Positions 8,147 to 14,648 of a stretch of DNA of 32,058 nucleotides are shown one piece after another (within the stretch, counting starts at the first letter, position 1; each line of letters starts with the position of its first letter). Made by a program: the position numbers and the translations under genes. The DNA is from Candidatus Woykebacteria bacterium RBG_13_40_15 (lineage in GTDB: Bacteria; Patescibacteriota; Microgenomatia; Woykebacterales; RBG-16-39-9b): the NCBI GenBank assembly GCA_001816655.1, contig MHCP01000019.1:1-32058 (forward strand). The letters run 5' to 3'. The notes under the pieces were generated by a model. The model worked only from the letters and a program-made list of their open reading frames with translations. It had not been told where the DNA came from and made no database searches.

Positions 8147-8351
8147 AATTCAAATTGATCGAACGTTGTGTATGGGCGATGGTATCTGTACAGCCATTGC
8201 CCCAAACACGTTCGAACTTAACAGTGAGGGTAAGTCAACGGTTAAAAATCCAACTGGTGATTCAGATGAAAAAATTCTTGAGGCAGTAAAGGCCTGCCCA
8301 GTAAAAGCCATGTTGCTAAAAGACGAAAACGACAAGCAGGTCTATCCATAG
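8136..8351 (+). CDS. Small single-cluster ferredoxin
   Basis: A 71-aa electron carrier. Ligand pattern CMGDGIC followed by ACPVKAM gives three Cys plus an Asp in the second position (C-x2-D-x2-C...CP), as known for Pyrococcus-type 4Fe-4S/3Fe-4S ferredoxins. The start is set by AAGGAGG upstream within the end of sufU, one of the few clear Shine-Dalgarno sites among the native genes. Its overlap with sufU suggests it supplies electrons for cluster assembly or is itself a client of the cluster. The Asp ligand implies an easily converted cluster. Confidence 0.88.
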   Translation: MPYKIQIDRTLCMGDGICTAIAPNTFELNSEGKSTVKNPTGDSDEKILEAVKACPVKAMLLKDENDKQVYP

Positions 8352-8366
8352 ATCCAGTTCACTAAA

Positions 8367-9098
8367 ATGCTGTTCAATAACCCTGAAGCTTTAGACAGAA
8401 ATTCACACAAAACTCCCTCAAGCCTTCGTGATATTGTTCTTGGTGGGCAAGATGGAATCGTCAACACACTTGGAGTTTTGTTGGGTATTGCAATTGCCTC
8501 AAATGATCTAAGAATTATCTTTGCTGGAGGATTGGCAGCCGCTTTTGCTGAAAGTGTTTCTATGGCAGCTGTGGCATATACTTCAACTGTTGCCCAGCAC
8601 TCTCTTTATGAAGGGGAGCTTGCTAAAGAGAGAAGACACATAAAAGAGATTCCAGAAAAAGAGAGGGAAGAAATCAGAGAGTTTTTTAGACAAAAGGGTT
8701 TTTCCGGTAACTTGCTTGAGGATGCGGTAAAAACAGTAACTGCTCGAGAAGAAATTTGGCTGAAAGAAATGATGAAATTTGAGTTTGCCTTAGAACCTAT
8801 AGGCAAGAAGAAAGCAGTAATTAGTAGTGCTGTGGTTGGCCTGGCCGCAATTATCGGTTCCCTGCTCCCACTAATCCCATTTTTATTTGTTCCAATATCA
8901 AATATATCAATAATTGTTGCTATTTGGGCATCATTAGTAGTATCTGCCATCGCTTTATTTATAATTGGCGTTTATAAAGCCCAAACTACAATAGGCGATT
9001 GGAAAAAAAGCGGGCTAGAAATGGCTGCGATTGGCACACTTTCTGCATTGGTTGGATTCTTTATTGGTTACTTATTCAAGACTCCGGCGGTTTCTTAA
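8367..9098 (+). CDS. VIT1/CCC1-family iron/manganese transporter
   Basis: A 243-aa membrane protein. The N-terminal motif DIVLGGQDGIVNTLGVLLGIA and the following FAESVSMAAVAYTSTVAQ are the family hallmarks (metal-binding residues on helices 1 and 2). A charged cytosolic section of about 70 residues rich in Glu and Lys comes next, then three more helices. Members move Fe2+/Mn2+ out of the cytoplasm. The gene begins 15 nt after the ferredoxin gene, so it is part of the same unit. This placement ties iron handling to cluster assembly (inference). Confidence 0.85.
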   Translation: MLFNNPEALDRNSHKTPSSLRDIVLGGQDGIVNTLGVLLGIAIASNDLRIIFAGGLAAAFAESVSMAAVAYTSTVAQHSLYEGELAKERRHIKEIPEKEREEIREFFRQKGFSGNLLEDAVKTVTAREEIWLKEMMKFEFALEPIGKKKAVISSAVVGLAAIIGSLLPLIPFLFVPISNISIIVAIWASLVVSAIALFIIGVYKAQTTIGDWKKSGLEMAAIGTLSALVGFFIGYLFKTPAVS

Positions 9099-9147
9099 TA
9101 TATAAATGTCGAATTATTTAATATCCCCCTTACTTTCAACCCGTTCC

Positions 9148-9176
9148 TTGACTTTTTTAAGCAGGCTGGTTACGAT
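9148..9176 (+). promoter_or_regulatory. Promoter of the response-regulator gene
   Basis: TTGACT (9148-9153), 17 nt, TACGAT (9171-9176), then ATG at 9186 only 9 nt later, so the transcript is leaderless. Confidence 0.65.
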
Positions 9177-9185
9177 TAGAAGGTA

Positions 9186-9566
9186 ATGGCAAAAGAACGG
9201 AGGAAAATTCTTGTTGTGGATGATGAAGCGGCCATTCGCGAAATTTATAACAAGGAATTTAGCGAAGCGGGCTTTGATGTAGTGCTTGCTTCAGATGGGG
9301 AAGAGGGTCTGTTGAAAGCCGGGGAGGAGATACCCAGCCTAATCTTACTCGACATTATGCTTCCTAAAATGAGCGGTATTGATGTGCTGAAAGTCCTAAA
9401 GAAAAATTCTCTAACCAAAGATATCCCAGTTCTTCTTCTTACAAATCTTGGCGAAGAAACAATTATTAAAGAAGGGTTTAGCCTCGGGGCCAATGGGTAT
9501 TTGCTCAAAGTTTCTTATACACCAGCCCAAGTAATTGAAGAGTGCCGCAAATTTTTATCAAAATAA
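9186..9566 (+). CDS. Stand-alone response-regulator receiver domain
   Basis: A CheY-like phosphoacceptor domain of 126 aa without an output domain. VVDDEAA carries the acidic pair, LLLDIMLPKMSG carries the phosphorylatable Asp (about residue 56), LLLTN the switch Thr, and LLKVSYTP the conserved Lys. No histidine kinase gene is present in the window. It may signal by protein-protein contact. It has its own leaderless promoter between the suf cluster and the SufT-like gene. Confidence 0.9.
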   Translation: MAKERRKILVVDDEAAIREIYNKEFSEAGFDVVLASDGEEGLLKAGEEIPSLILLDIMLPKMSGIDVLKVLKKNSLTKDIPVLLLTNLGEETIIKEGFSLGANGYLLKVSYTPAQVIEECRKFLSK

Positions 9567-9624
9567 GCCTCCTCCAGATTGATAGTTTAAAATCAAACCA
9601 ATTTAGTTATAATGTTAAATATAA

Positions 9625-9930
9625 ATGCTCTCAAAAAACCTAGTTACAAAGAAATTAGGGCAAGTTTTAGATCCGGAGCTTGGTATCAGTATCATAGATC
9701 TTGGTTTGATTTACGATGTGAAAATTAAAAAAAATGATGTGTCTCTTTTAATGACCCTTACATTTCCAGGCTGCCCACTATACACAGCTATCCAAAAAGA
9801 AATTGAAAGTAAACTGAAGGAACTTGATGGGATAGGAAGAATTAATATAAGAATCACGTTTGATCCGCCCTGGGAGCCGTCCAAGATTAGTGAAAAAGCA
9901 AAGGCAAAATTAGGTATAATTAGTTATTAA
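9625..9930 (+). CDS. SufT / MIP18-family Fe-S maturation protein
   Basis: A 101-aa DUF59 protein. The motifs VLDPELGISIIDLGLIYDV, TFPGCPL with the conserved Cys, and FDPPWEPSKIS are all intact. Relatives (SufT, the MIP18 domain of CIA2) help load clusters into target proteins. TATAAT (9608-9613) with TTTAAA (9586-9591) makes a promoter whose start would leave about 5 nt before the ATG. It lies close behind the suf genes, consistent with Fe-S maturation. Confidence 0.88.
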   Translation: MLSKNLVTKKLGQVLDPELGISIIDLGLIYDVKIKKNDVSLLMTLTFPGCPLYTAIQKEIESKLKELDGIGRINIRITFDPPWEPSKISEKAKAKLGIISY

Positions 9931-9936
9931 AGGCTT

Positions 9937-10917
9937 ATGTCGGTTAACTTTATTGACATTGTTGTTCTTTTTTTCGCACTATATTTTGTCTGGCAGGGTT
10001 ACCACACTGGTTTTATTGGCGGTATTCTGAATATCGTTAGTACAATTGCCTCTTTTACCGCCGCAATCATTTTCTACCCCCCTTTAGCTAGCTTTTTAGG
10101 AAAAACCTTTAACTGGAGCGATAATCTTTCACTGGTCATTTCATTTTTTAGTATCTTAATATTTTTTGAAGTAATTTTAGGTTTTTTGCTCAACCGTCTT
10201 TACGCCTTCGTGGCTCCTGTGTATAAAAAAATCCAAAATTTCATTTTAGCGGATAAAATTTTAGGTGTTTTCCCTTCATTATTGACAGGACTATTTTTAG
10301 TAAGCCTATTTTTATTGCTACCGCTTATTTTGCCTGTTAAAGAGACCGTAAAAGAACCTATATCCAAATCTTGGTGGGGGAAAAATGTCTTAGTGGGGCT
10401 TTTGCAGTACCAACCTCAGATCGAGACTGTTTTAAATAGGCTGCCTTACAAAAATTTAGCCTATCTGATTACACCTCAACCACTTAGCAAAGAATCGATA
10501 AAACTGGATTTTCCTAAAGAAATAAAGCTTACTCCCGATCCCGCCAACGAGAAAGTTATGTTTGATTTGGTAAATAAAGAAAGAGCTAACAGTGGGATAA
10601 AAACCTTAGTTTGGAGTGATGCTTTGATGGATGTAGCAAGAGCCCACTGTTTGGATATGTTTAGCCGGGGGTATTTTTCGCATTACACCCCTGAAGGATT
10701 GTCACCATTTGATCGGATGGATAAAGCCGGCATTACTTATACCGCGGCCGGAGAAAATCTAGCTTATGCCCCAAATGTTGAGATTGCACATCAGGGTCTG
10801 ATGAATTCTCCGGGGCATAAAGCGAATATTTTAAGGGTGGAATTTGGCCATCTTGGCGTTGGAGTAATTGATGGTGGTATAAACGGCAAAATGTTCTGCC
10901 AAGAGTTCACTAATTAA
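9937..10917 (+). CDS. CvpA-like membrane domain fused to an extracellular CAP (SCP) domain
   Basis: Residues about 1-150 contain four hydrophobic helices in the CvpA pattern (VNFIDIVVLFFALYFVWQGY at the start). After a linker, residues about 205-326 form a CAP/SCP-like domain: LVNKERANSGIKTLVWSDAL, AHCLDMFSRGYFSHYTPEG, AGENLAYA and MNSPGHKANIL, keeping the His/Glu residues of YkwD-type proteins. Topology puts the CAP domain outside. It starts 7 nt after the SufT-like gene. TATAAT at 9915-9920 could give an extra promoter. Function of such fusions is unproven; an envelope role is inferred. Confidence 0.85.
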   Translation: MSVNFIDIVVLFFALYFVWQGYHTGFIGGILNIVSTIASFTAAIIFYPPLASFLGKTFNWSDNLSLVISFFSILIFFEVILGFLLNRLYAFVAPVYKKIQNFILADKILGVFPSLLTGLFLVSLFLLLPLILPVKETVKEPISKSWWGKNVLVGLLQYQPQIETVLNRLPYKNLAYLITPQPLSKESIKLDFPKEIKLTPDPANEKVMFDLVNKERANSGIKTLVWSDALMDVARAHCLDMFSRGYFSHYTPEGLSPFDRMDKAGITYTAAGENLAYAPNVEIAHQGLMNSPGHKANILRVEFGHLGVGVIDGGINGKMFCQEFTN

Positions 10918-10984
10918 AACACCCCTCAATTTATAAAATTACTGATCCAGCAGTATTACCGGCCCTTGTTTATTGCTATTTCCC

Positions 10985-11132
10985 CAAAAATATGCCACTG
11001 TGGACTTGAATAGGAGGTTTTATGGAGCGAGCCCCTCCGATATGAGCCTGCAGGAGCAGCGCCAAGAGTGATTGTCCTCAATTACTCTTGGCTGAAGTTA
11101 TCAACAAACCCAAAGCCAACTTTGGGTTTTTT
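10985..11132 (+). ncRNA. Candidate small RNA with two strong 3' hairpins
   Basis: This lies in the 315-nt gap between the CAP gene and the tRNA genes. A Shine-Dalgarno-like AGGAGG stands before ATG codons of two tiny frames (MERAPPI and MSLQEQRQE), and the GGAGG can pair with CCTCC just downstream, hiding it. CCAAGAGT and ACTCTTGG (about 11070-11096) then form a long stem extended by ATTG/CAAT, followed by a textbook terminator. No gene follows on this strand, so it is a free-standing short transcript, not the leader of a gene. The RNA family is not recognised. Confidence 0.4.
11107..11132 (+). terminator. Rho-independent terminator
   Basis: AACCCAAAG (11107-11115), loop CCAA, CTTTGGGTT (11120-11128), with a T-run to 11132. 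Confidence 0.85.
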
Positions 11133-11202
11133 ATGTTTAAGTTTTTAACTTGCTTTACTTGTAGAGTCGTCAGTAATCTGCCAGTTAAGGCATCGGTGGC
11201 TA

Positions 11203-11241
11203 CGCCCACCACCCTTCGCACAAGGCTTCGGGTGGTGGGCG
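11203..11241 (-). promoter_or_regulatory. 12-bp hairpin joining the tRNA 3' end to its trailer
   Basis: CGCCCACCACCC (11203-11214) and GGGTGGTGGGCG (11230-11241) are perfectly complementary. On the minus strand the first arm is the acceptor 3' strand plus the encoded CCA of the interrupted tRNA, and the second arm lies in the trailer. It would mask the mature 3' end until processed, or act as a terminator. Confidence 0.55.
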
Positions 11242-11458
11242 CGGATGGATTCGAACCATCGACCCCGTCTTTACCCCGATTTGATCGGGGCGCGAACTTT
11301 GCACCAAAGTAATCTAGTCAATAAAGACCCTGGTGGGCACACTTGGATTCGAACCAAGGACCCCCACTTTATAAGAGTGATGCTCTACCGCTGAGCTATG
11401 TGCCCAGCTTTGTCAAAGTTCGCTAAAGAGACGTGCTCTACCACTGAGCTACGCGCCC
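11233..11458 (-). tRNA. tRNA-Lys(UUU)-like gene interrupted by a 151-nt insertion
   Basis: Exon 1 (11458-11425): acceptor GGGCGCG, D-arm GCTC..GAGC, anticodon 5' stem CGTCT and loop start CTTT. Exon 2 (11273-11233): loop end TAA, stem AGACG, variable GGGTC, T-arm GATGG/CCATC with loop TTCGAAT, acceptor CGCGCCC, A, encoded CCA. Joined, they give a perfect 75-nt tRNA with loop CTTTTAA and anticodon UUU. Other joints would give UGU or GGU (Thr). The interruption (11424-11274) lies in the anticodon loop, follows a U and ends in G, and contains the complete tRNA-Ile on the same strand. A 10-bp inverted repeat, GCGAACTTTG (11292-11301) and CAAAGTTCGC (11414-11423), lies within the insertion. It could be an intron, a disrupted gene or an assembly artefact. 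Confidence 0.6.
11331..11405 (-). tRNA. tRNA-Ile(UAU)
   Basis: A complete 75-nt cloverleaf: acceptor GGGCACA/TGTGCCC, D-arm GCTC/GAGC, anticodon stem TCACT/AGTGG with loop CTTATAA (anticodon UAU), T-arm CTTGG/CCAAG with loop TTCGAAT, and encoded CCA. It reads AUA directly, without the lysidine-modified CAU tRNA that most bacteria use. It is nested inside the insertion of the tRNA-Lys-like gene. Confidence 0.88.
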
Positions 11459-11598
11459 AATCTAACGATCACATATTCTAGCAAAAAATTAGCTTTTGTT
11501 CAATTTTCTCAGTATTAATTTAAATATACAGTTTTTTGGTATAATCGGAAAGATTACATCTCGCGTTTATTTCTCTAGCGAGATATAATTGGAAAGCG

Positions 11599-12009
11599 AT
11601 GAAACTTCTTTACGCTTTGCTTTGTGACAATGCTTTTTTGTCCATCGATAAGAAAGTAAATATAATTGGGGTTTTTGAAACTATTGGGGCCTCTAAATTT
11701 CCAATAACTCACCCCAAGTTTGTTATCGTGGGTTCAATAGCTCCTGATAAGCGTAAATTCAAGATGAGTTTGAATATTGTCTCCGAAAAAAGCAAGGAAG
11801 CAATATTGGGAAATCTTCAGGAACGTGAGGTAAGCTTGCCCGAAGAAAGTAAAGATCAAAATTTCAATTTTATAATTGAAGTTGTCAACGCAAGCTTCAA
11901 TGAGCCAGGAATCTACAAAGTTGAAATTTCAATTGATGATAAAGTAGTAGGAGAAATACCGTTTAAATTAGTTGAAGGAAGTTTAAGTTCTGTTGGGTCT
12001 CCCTCTTAA
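11599..12009 (+). CDS. DUF6941-like protein
   Basis: A 136-aa soluble protein. The opening MKLLYALLCDNAFLSIDKKVNIIGVFETI, with the 'LCD..' and 'GVF' motifs, resembles the DUF6941 family common in uncultured bacteria. The rest is beta-rich with an NFIIEVVNASFNEPGIYKVEISID segment, suggesting an immunoglobulin-like sandwich. Function is unknown. TATAAT (11584-11589) ends 9 nt before the ATG, so it is probably leaderless. Its end overlaps the convergent recombinase gene by 4 nt. Confidence 0.7.
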   Translation: MKLLYALLCDNAFLSIDKKVNIIGVFETIGASKFPITHPKFVIVGSIAPDKRKFKMSLNIVSEKSKEAILGNLQEREVSLPEESKDQNFNFIIEVVNASFNEPGIYKVEISIDDKVVGEIPFKLVEGSLSSVGSPS

Positions 12010-12878
12010 AGCTCGCCAATCTTTATTGGTTCTTCCATTCTTCCTTGTATTAGATTTAAGTATTTTTCTGTAGTTGCTAGACGTTTGTGGCCGGCAAGTT
12101 TTGATACTAAAACTAAAGATGTTCCGGCCATCAGGTGATGGGCGACAAATGTGTGGCGAAGATCATTTACTTTAGCATTGCGTATTCCAGCCAGTTTAAA
12201 GTAGCGGTCAATTGCAGTTCTAATGTTTCTTACCAGAAGAGGTTTTCCGGTCTTTGTAATGAATAATGTTTCATTTTTACTTTCAGGACGGACATCCAGA
12301 TATTTTTTCAAAGAGGCTTCTGCGGCCTTGTTCAAAGGAACAGTTCTTTCAGGGTAGCTTTCACCAGCTGGGACATGCACTTCCCCTAGCTTGTTACTAG
12401 TACTAAAGTTTATATCCGCTAATTGCAATCGTGCCAGCTCACCAATTCGTATTCCCGTTTGAAGCAATAATTCTATAATTGCACCCATGCGAAAGTCCCC
12501 TCGAGCAGCGTCTCGGAGTGCTCGGTACTCTGTTTTTGATAAAATTCGAGGGGGTTTCATTTCAAACTTGGGGTGTTCAAGTAGAGAAGCGGGGTCGTCA
12601 GTAATGTAATCATTAATTTTCAAAAATCTAAAGAAAGTTTTTGTGGAATTTGTTTTTCTTGAAATACTCTTTGGGGTATAGCCTTCTTTTGAAAGCTTGG
12701 CCATAAAAGCCTGTAAGTCTTTAGTAGAAATGTCTTGAATACTTACCTTGTTCAATTGAGCCAAAAAGTCTCTTAGTTGCTCAATATCCTTACCATACGC
12801 TAAAACAGTCGCACTACTGCGGCCTTGACTTTTCAGGTGATCAATAAATTTTCCGTGGGCTTCATGAATTTTTGACAT
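12006..12878 (-). CDS. Tyrosine recombinase (XerC/XerD or integrase type)
   Basis: A 290-aa site-specific recombinase. The N-terminal SAM-like DNA-binding domain spans about residues 1-95. The catalytic domain shows TGIRIGELARL (first Arg), VNDLRHTFVAHHL (second Arg), LAGHKRLATTEKYLNL (His/Trp position and nucleophilic Tyr). The His of the usual HxLR motif is Asn here (NDLR). AT-rich, with a leaderless native-style promoter upstream, so it looks like a resident gene. The C-terminus overlaps the convergent DUF6941-like gene. It might be the dif resolvase or a mobile-element remnant; no attachment sites were identified. Confidence 0.85.
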   Translation of the reverse strand: MSKIHEAHGKFIDHLKSQGRSSATVLAYGKDIEQLRDFLAQLNKVSIQDISTKDLQAFMAKLSKEGYTPKSISRKTNSTKTFFRFLKINDYITDDPASLLEHPKFEMKPPRILSKTEYRALRDAARGDFRMGAIIELLLQTGIRIGELARLQLADINFSTSNKLGEVHVPAGESYPERTVPLNKAAEASLKKYLDVRPESKNETLFITKTGKPLLVRNIRTAIDRYFKLAGIRNAKVNDLRHTFVAHHLMAGTSLVLVSKLAGHKRLATTEKYLNLIQGRMEEPIKIGEL

Positions 12879-12890
12879 AGTATTATTGAA

Positions 12891-12919
12891 ATTTTAACAC
12901 CAAAAAGGTACTAAGTCAA
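12891..12919 (-). promoter_or_regulatory. Promoter of the AT-rich recombinase gene
   Basis: On the minus strand TTGACT (12919-12914), 17 nt, TAAAAT (12896-12891), then ATG 12 nt later. Confidence 0.65.
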
Positions 12920-12991
12920 TAGACTATGGGTTAGGTAAATTTTCGGGTCTGTTGGGCAAACTGGCTAGGTTGGGATATAATTAAATAAGTT

Positions 12992-13321
12992 ATGAGATTA
13001 ATAATTCAATTATTAATTATTTTGTTATTAAGTACGGTGACTCTTGCTTTGAGTAAAGATGTTTACACCCAGTTTAAAAAGTTTAGAGAGATTTCAAATA
13101 TTGAGAATAAAGTTCAAAAATCTGCCGAGGAAAATAAAGAGCTGGAAGAAAAATTAGAAGAGTCGAAATCGGAGTTTTCCTTAGAAAAAGAAGCACGAAG
13201 TAAACTGGGCTATCAAAAGAGAGGCGAAGTGCTGTATGTCGTTGATCTTGGAGGAGCAGATAAAGAAACTACTAAGAAAAAAGAGAATTGGCAGAAGTGG
13301 TTAGACCTTTTTCTTCACTGA
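12992..13321 (+). CDS. DivIC/FtsB-type septum formation initiator
   Basis: A 109-aa bitopic protein. One N-terminal helix (residues about 2-20, LIIQLLIILLLSTVTLAL) is followed by a coiled coil of about 40 residues rich in Glu/Lys (IENKVQKSAEENKELEEKLE), then the short KEARSKLGYQKRGEVLYVV motif that is typical of the family ('a r e k l g l v k p g E'). It takes part in divisome assembly with FtsL/FtsQ. TATAAT (12976-12981), preceded by TTGGGC at 18 nt, forms the promoter. Confidence 0.82.
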   Translation: MRLIIQLLIILLLSTVTLALSKDVYTQFKKFREISNIENKVQKSAEENKELEEKLEESKSEFSLEKEARSKLGYQKRGEVLYVVDLGGADKETTKKKENWQKWLDLFLH

Positions 13322-13324
13322 CCG

Positions 13325-13801
13325 CTATTTAAGAAATGCAGTGGAGGAAGTTTCTTTTAAGGTTATTTCAAGACTGTAATTTATTGTCGAGCTACCATTA
13401 TTTCTAATCGATAGTCGATATGTTCCAGTTTTAGCCCTACTTAGTAAAATGGTATTTTCGGAGCTTAGTTTTGTAAAATCAAAAACCTCAACGGTTTTAT
13501 CTGGGTGATAAACCCAAATTGAAATTTTTGATTCCGGTTGCCAACTAGGTTTGATAAATAGATTACTAATACCACCTTTTTGATAATTAAACTCGTAGGC
13601 TTTAGAGAAATTGGGTTTAATTCTTCCAGAGAACTTTATACCTCCTTGATCGAGACTTTCAAAACCTCCAACTAATAACTTAAGAGACACAAGAAGTATG
13701 AGAACCGATGTTACTAAAATTGGAAAAATTATATAAAGATATTGAGAACCTGAGAGTTTACGGGTTTCTTTGTATACACGACTTAAGACACGTCTAATCA
13801 T
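13325..13801 (-). CDS. Single-pass membrane protein with outer beta-sandwich domain, unknown
   Basis: About 158 aa from ATG 13801. A longer TTG frame exists, but a TTGACT-17-TACGAT promoter ends 7 nt before this ATG, which decides the start. One membrane helix (YLYIIFPILVTSVLILLVSL) follows a basic cytoplasmic tail. The outer part (about residues 60-155) is beta-rich with a pattern like pre-peptidase C-terminal domains: SKISIWVYHPDK, TGTYRLSIRNNGSSTINYSLEI. Function is unknown. It is convergent with the divIC-like gene, with CACTG/CAGTG (around 13316-13343) forming a weak hairpin between them. Confidence 0.65.
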   Translation of the reverse strand: MIRRVLSRVYKETRKLSGSQYLYIIFPILVTSVLILLVSLKLLVGGFESLDQGGIKFSGRIKPNFSKAYEFNYQKGGISNLFIKPSWQPESKISIWVYHPDKTVEVFDFTKLSSENTILLSRAKTGTYRLSIRNNGSSTINYSLEITLKETSSTAFLK

Positions 13802-13808
13802 TAATTTT

Positions 13809-13837
13809 ATCGTAGTATCATTTTGGCTATTAGTCAA
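13809..13837 (-). promoter_or_regulatory. Promoter of the membrane-protein gene at 13325-13801
   Basis: On the minus strand TTGACT (13837-13832), 17 nt, TACGAT (13814-13809). It is divergent from the initiator tRNA promoter 18 nt away. Confidence 0.65.
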
Positions 13838-13855
13838 ATAAATCTACTACTCCAG

Positions 13856-13884
13856 TTGACTATAGTTACAAAGTTTGGTAATAT
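13856..13884 (+). promoter_or_regulatory. Promoter of the initiator tRNA gene
   Basis: TTGACT (13856-13861), 17 nt, TAATAT (13879-13884). The tRNA begins 15 nt beyond the -10. Confidence 0.7.
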
Positions 13885-13899
13885 GATTAAGCTAAACGA

Positions 13900-13974
13900 C
13901 GCGGGTGGGGGGTATAGAATCCCGCGAGGCTCATAATCTCGCTTAAGCCGGTGCGAATCCGGCACCCGCAACCA
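13900..13974 (+). tRNA. Initiator tRNA-fMet(CAU), atypical
   Basis: Acceptor CGCGGGT pairs with ACCCGCA leaving the C1-A72 mismatch that marks bacterial initiators; anticodon loop CTCATAA; encoded ACCA end. Departures from the norm: a G-rich D-stem with an 8-nt loop (TATAGAAT) lacking the usual GG pair, and a T-loop TGCGAAT with G at position 55. The three G-C pairs usual in the initiator anticodon stem are not seen (CGAGG/TCTCG). It has its own promoter and terminator. Confidence 0.82.
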
Positions 13975-13975
13975 T

Positions 13976-14014
13976 CACAAACCCTTGCTGTAAAGGCCGG
14001 GGTTTGTGCGTTTT
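13976..14014 (+). terminator. Terminator of the initiator tRNA gene
   Basis: CACAAACCC (13976-13984) pairs with GGGTTTGTG (14000-14008), followed by CGTTTT. Confidence 0.8.
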
Positions 14015-14046
14015 AAGGTAAAACCCCTTTGTGTTAAAATCCAAAT

Positions 14047-14460
14047 GTGGAATTTATTGACGTTTCAGCTGCAATTATATTTTCAGGAAATAAAGTTCTA
14101 ATTGCCCAGAGAAATAGGAAAAGTTTTATGGGTGGGAAATGGGAATTTCCCGGAGGTAAGGTCGAAAAAGGCGAGACTGGGGAAGAATGTTTAAAAAGAG
14201 AAATTTTTGAGGAATTCAGGGTCGAAATAAAGGTAGGTAAGCTACTTACTAAAGTGGAATATGAGTATGACGGTGTAATGAATGTAAGATTGAACCCATA
14301 TTTTTGTAAGATAAATAAAGGGACCCTAAAGGTTTTAGAGCATGAAAATGTAGCTTGGGTTTTGCCAAACCAACTTAAGAATTATGATTTGGTACCTGCC
14401 GATAAGGAAATAACTGCGATCCTTCTAAAGACATCGAAGGATTTACAAATTAGCGACTAA
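14047..14460 (+). CDS. MutT-type Nudix hydrolase
   Basis: A 137-aa pyrophosphohydrolase of nucleoside triphosphates or related substrates. The Nudix box is seen as GGKVEKGETGEECLKREIFEEF, with the REIFEE metal-binding core; the usual Gly after the EE pair is Arg. A preceding GGKWEFPGGKVEKGE and a late WVLPNQLKNYDLVPAD are typical of the 8-oxo-dGTP/CTP branch. The start is GTG 14047, 6 nt after TAAAAT, consistent with a leaderless message. Confidence 0.88.
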   Translation: MEFIDVSAAIIFSGNKVLIAQRNRKSFMGGKWEFPGGKVEKGETGEECLKREIFEEFRVEIKVGKLLTKVEYEYDGVMNVRLNPYFCKINKGTLKVLEHENVAWVLPNQLKNYDLVPADKEITAILLKTSKDLQISD

Positions 14461-14554
14461 TTAGTAGAATTGTGCATTGGCTAGGGTAGCTAGAGTGGAA
14501 GACCCGCCTTCAGTAAACTTTCGGCGGGCAGGGCAGCGGGCTACTAGAAATTTT

Positions 14555-14629
14555 GGCTGCGTAGCTCAGTGGTAGAGCAGCGGACTCATAAGCCGTTAGT
14601 CACTGGTTCGAATCCAGTCGCAGCCACCA
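14555..14629 (+). tRNA. Elongator tRNA-Met(CAU) (or tRNA-Ile2)
   Basis: Acceptor GGCTGCG/CGCAGCC fully paired, D-arm GCTC/GAGC, anticodon loop CTCATAA, T-arm ACTGG/CCAGT with loop TTCGAAT, encoded CCA; 75 nt. The anticodon stem has an A-G mismatch next to the loop. Since a tRNA-Ile(UAU) is present nearby, this CAU tRNA is more likely Met than lysidine-type Ile. A GC-rich hairpin CCCGCC/GGCGGG lies upstream near 14504-14528. The cupin gene starts 19 nt downstream, perhaps on the same transcript. Confidence 0.88.
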
Positions 14630-14648
14630 TTTATCCCTTTGAAACAAT

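Noticed and set aside
10985-11100. Riboswitch controlling a downstream gene
   Set aside because: No gene follows on the plus strand before the terminator and the opposite-strand tRNAs.
11088-11312. Plus-strand open frame of 74 codons
   Set aside because: It runs through a terminator, a trailer hairpin and the tRNA exon on the other strand; no ribosome site.
11274-11424. Group I intron in the tRNA
   Set aside because: The U before and G at the end fit, but 151 nt including a 75-nt tRNA leave no room for the P3-P8 core.
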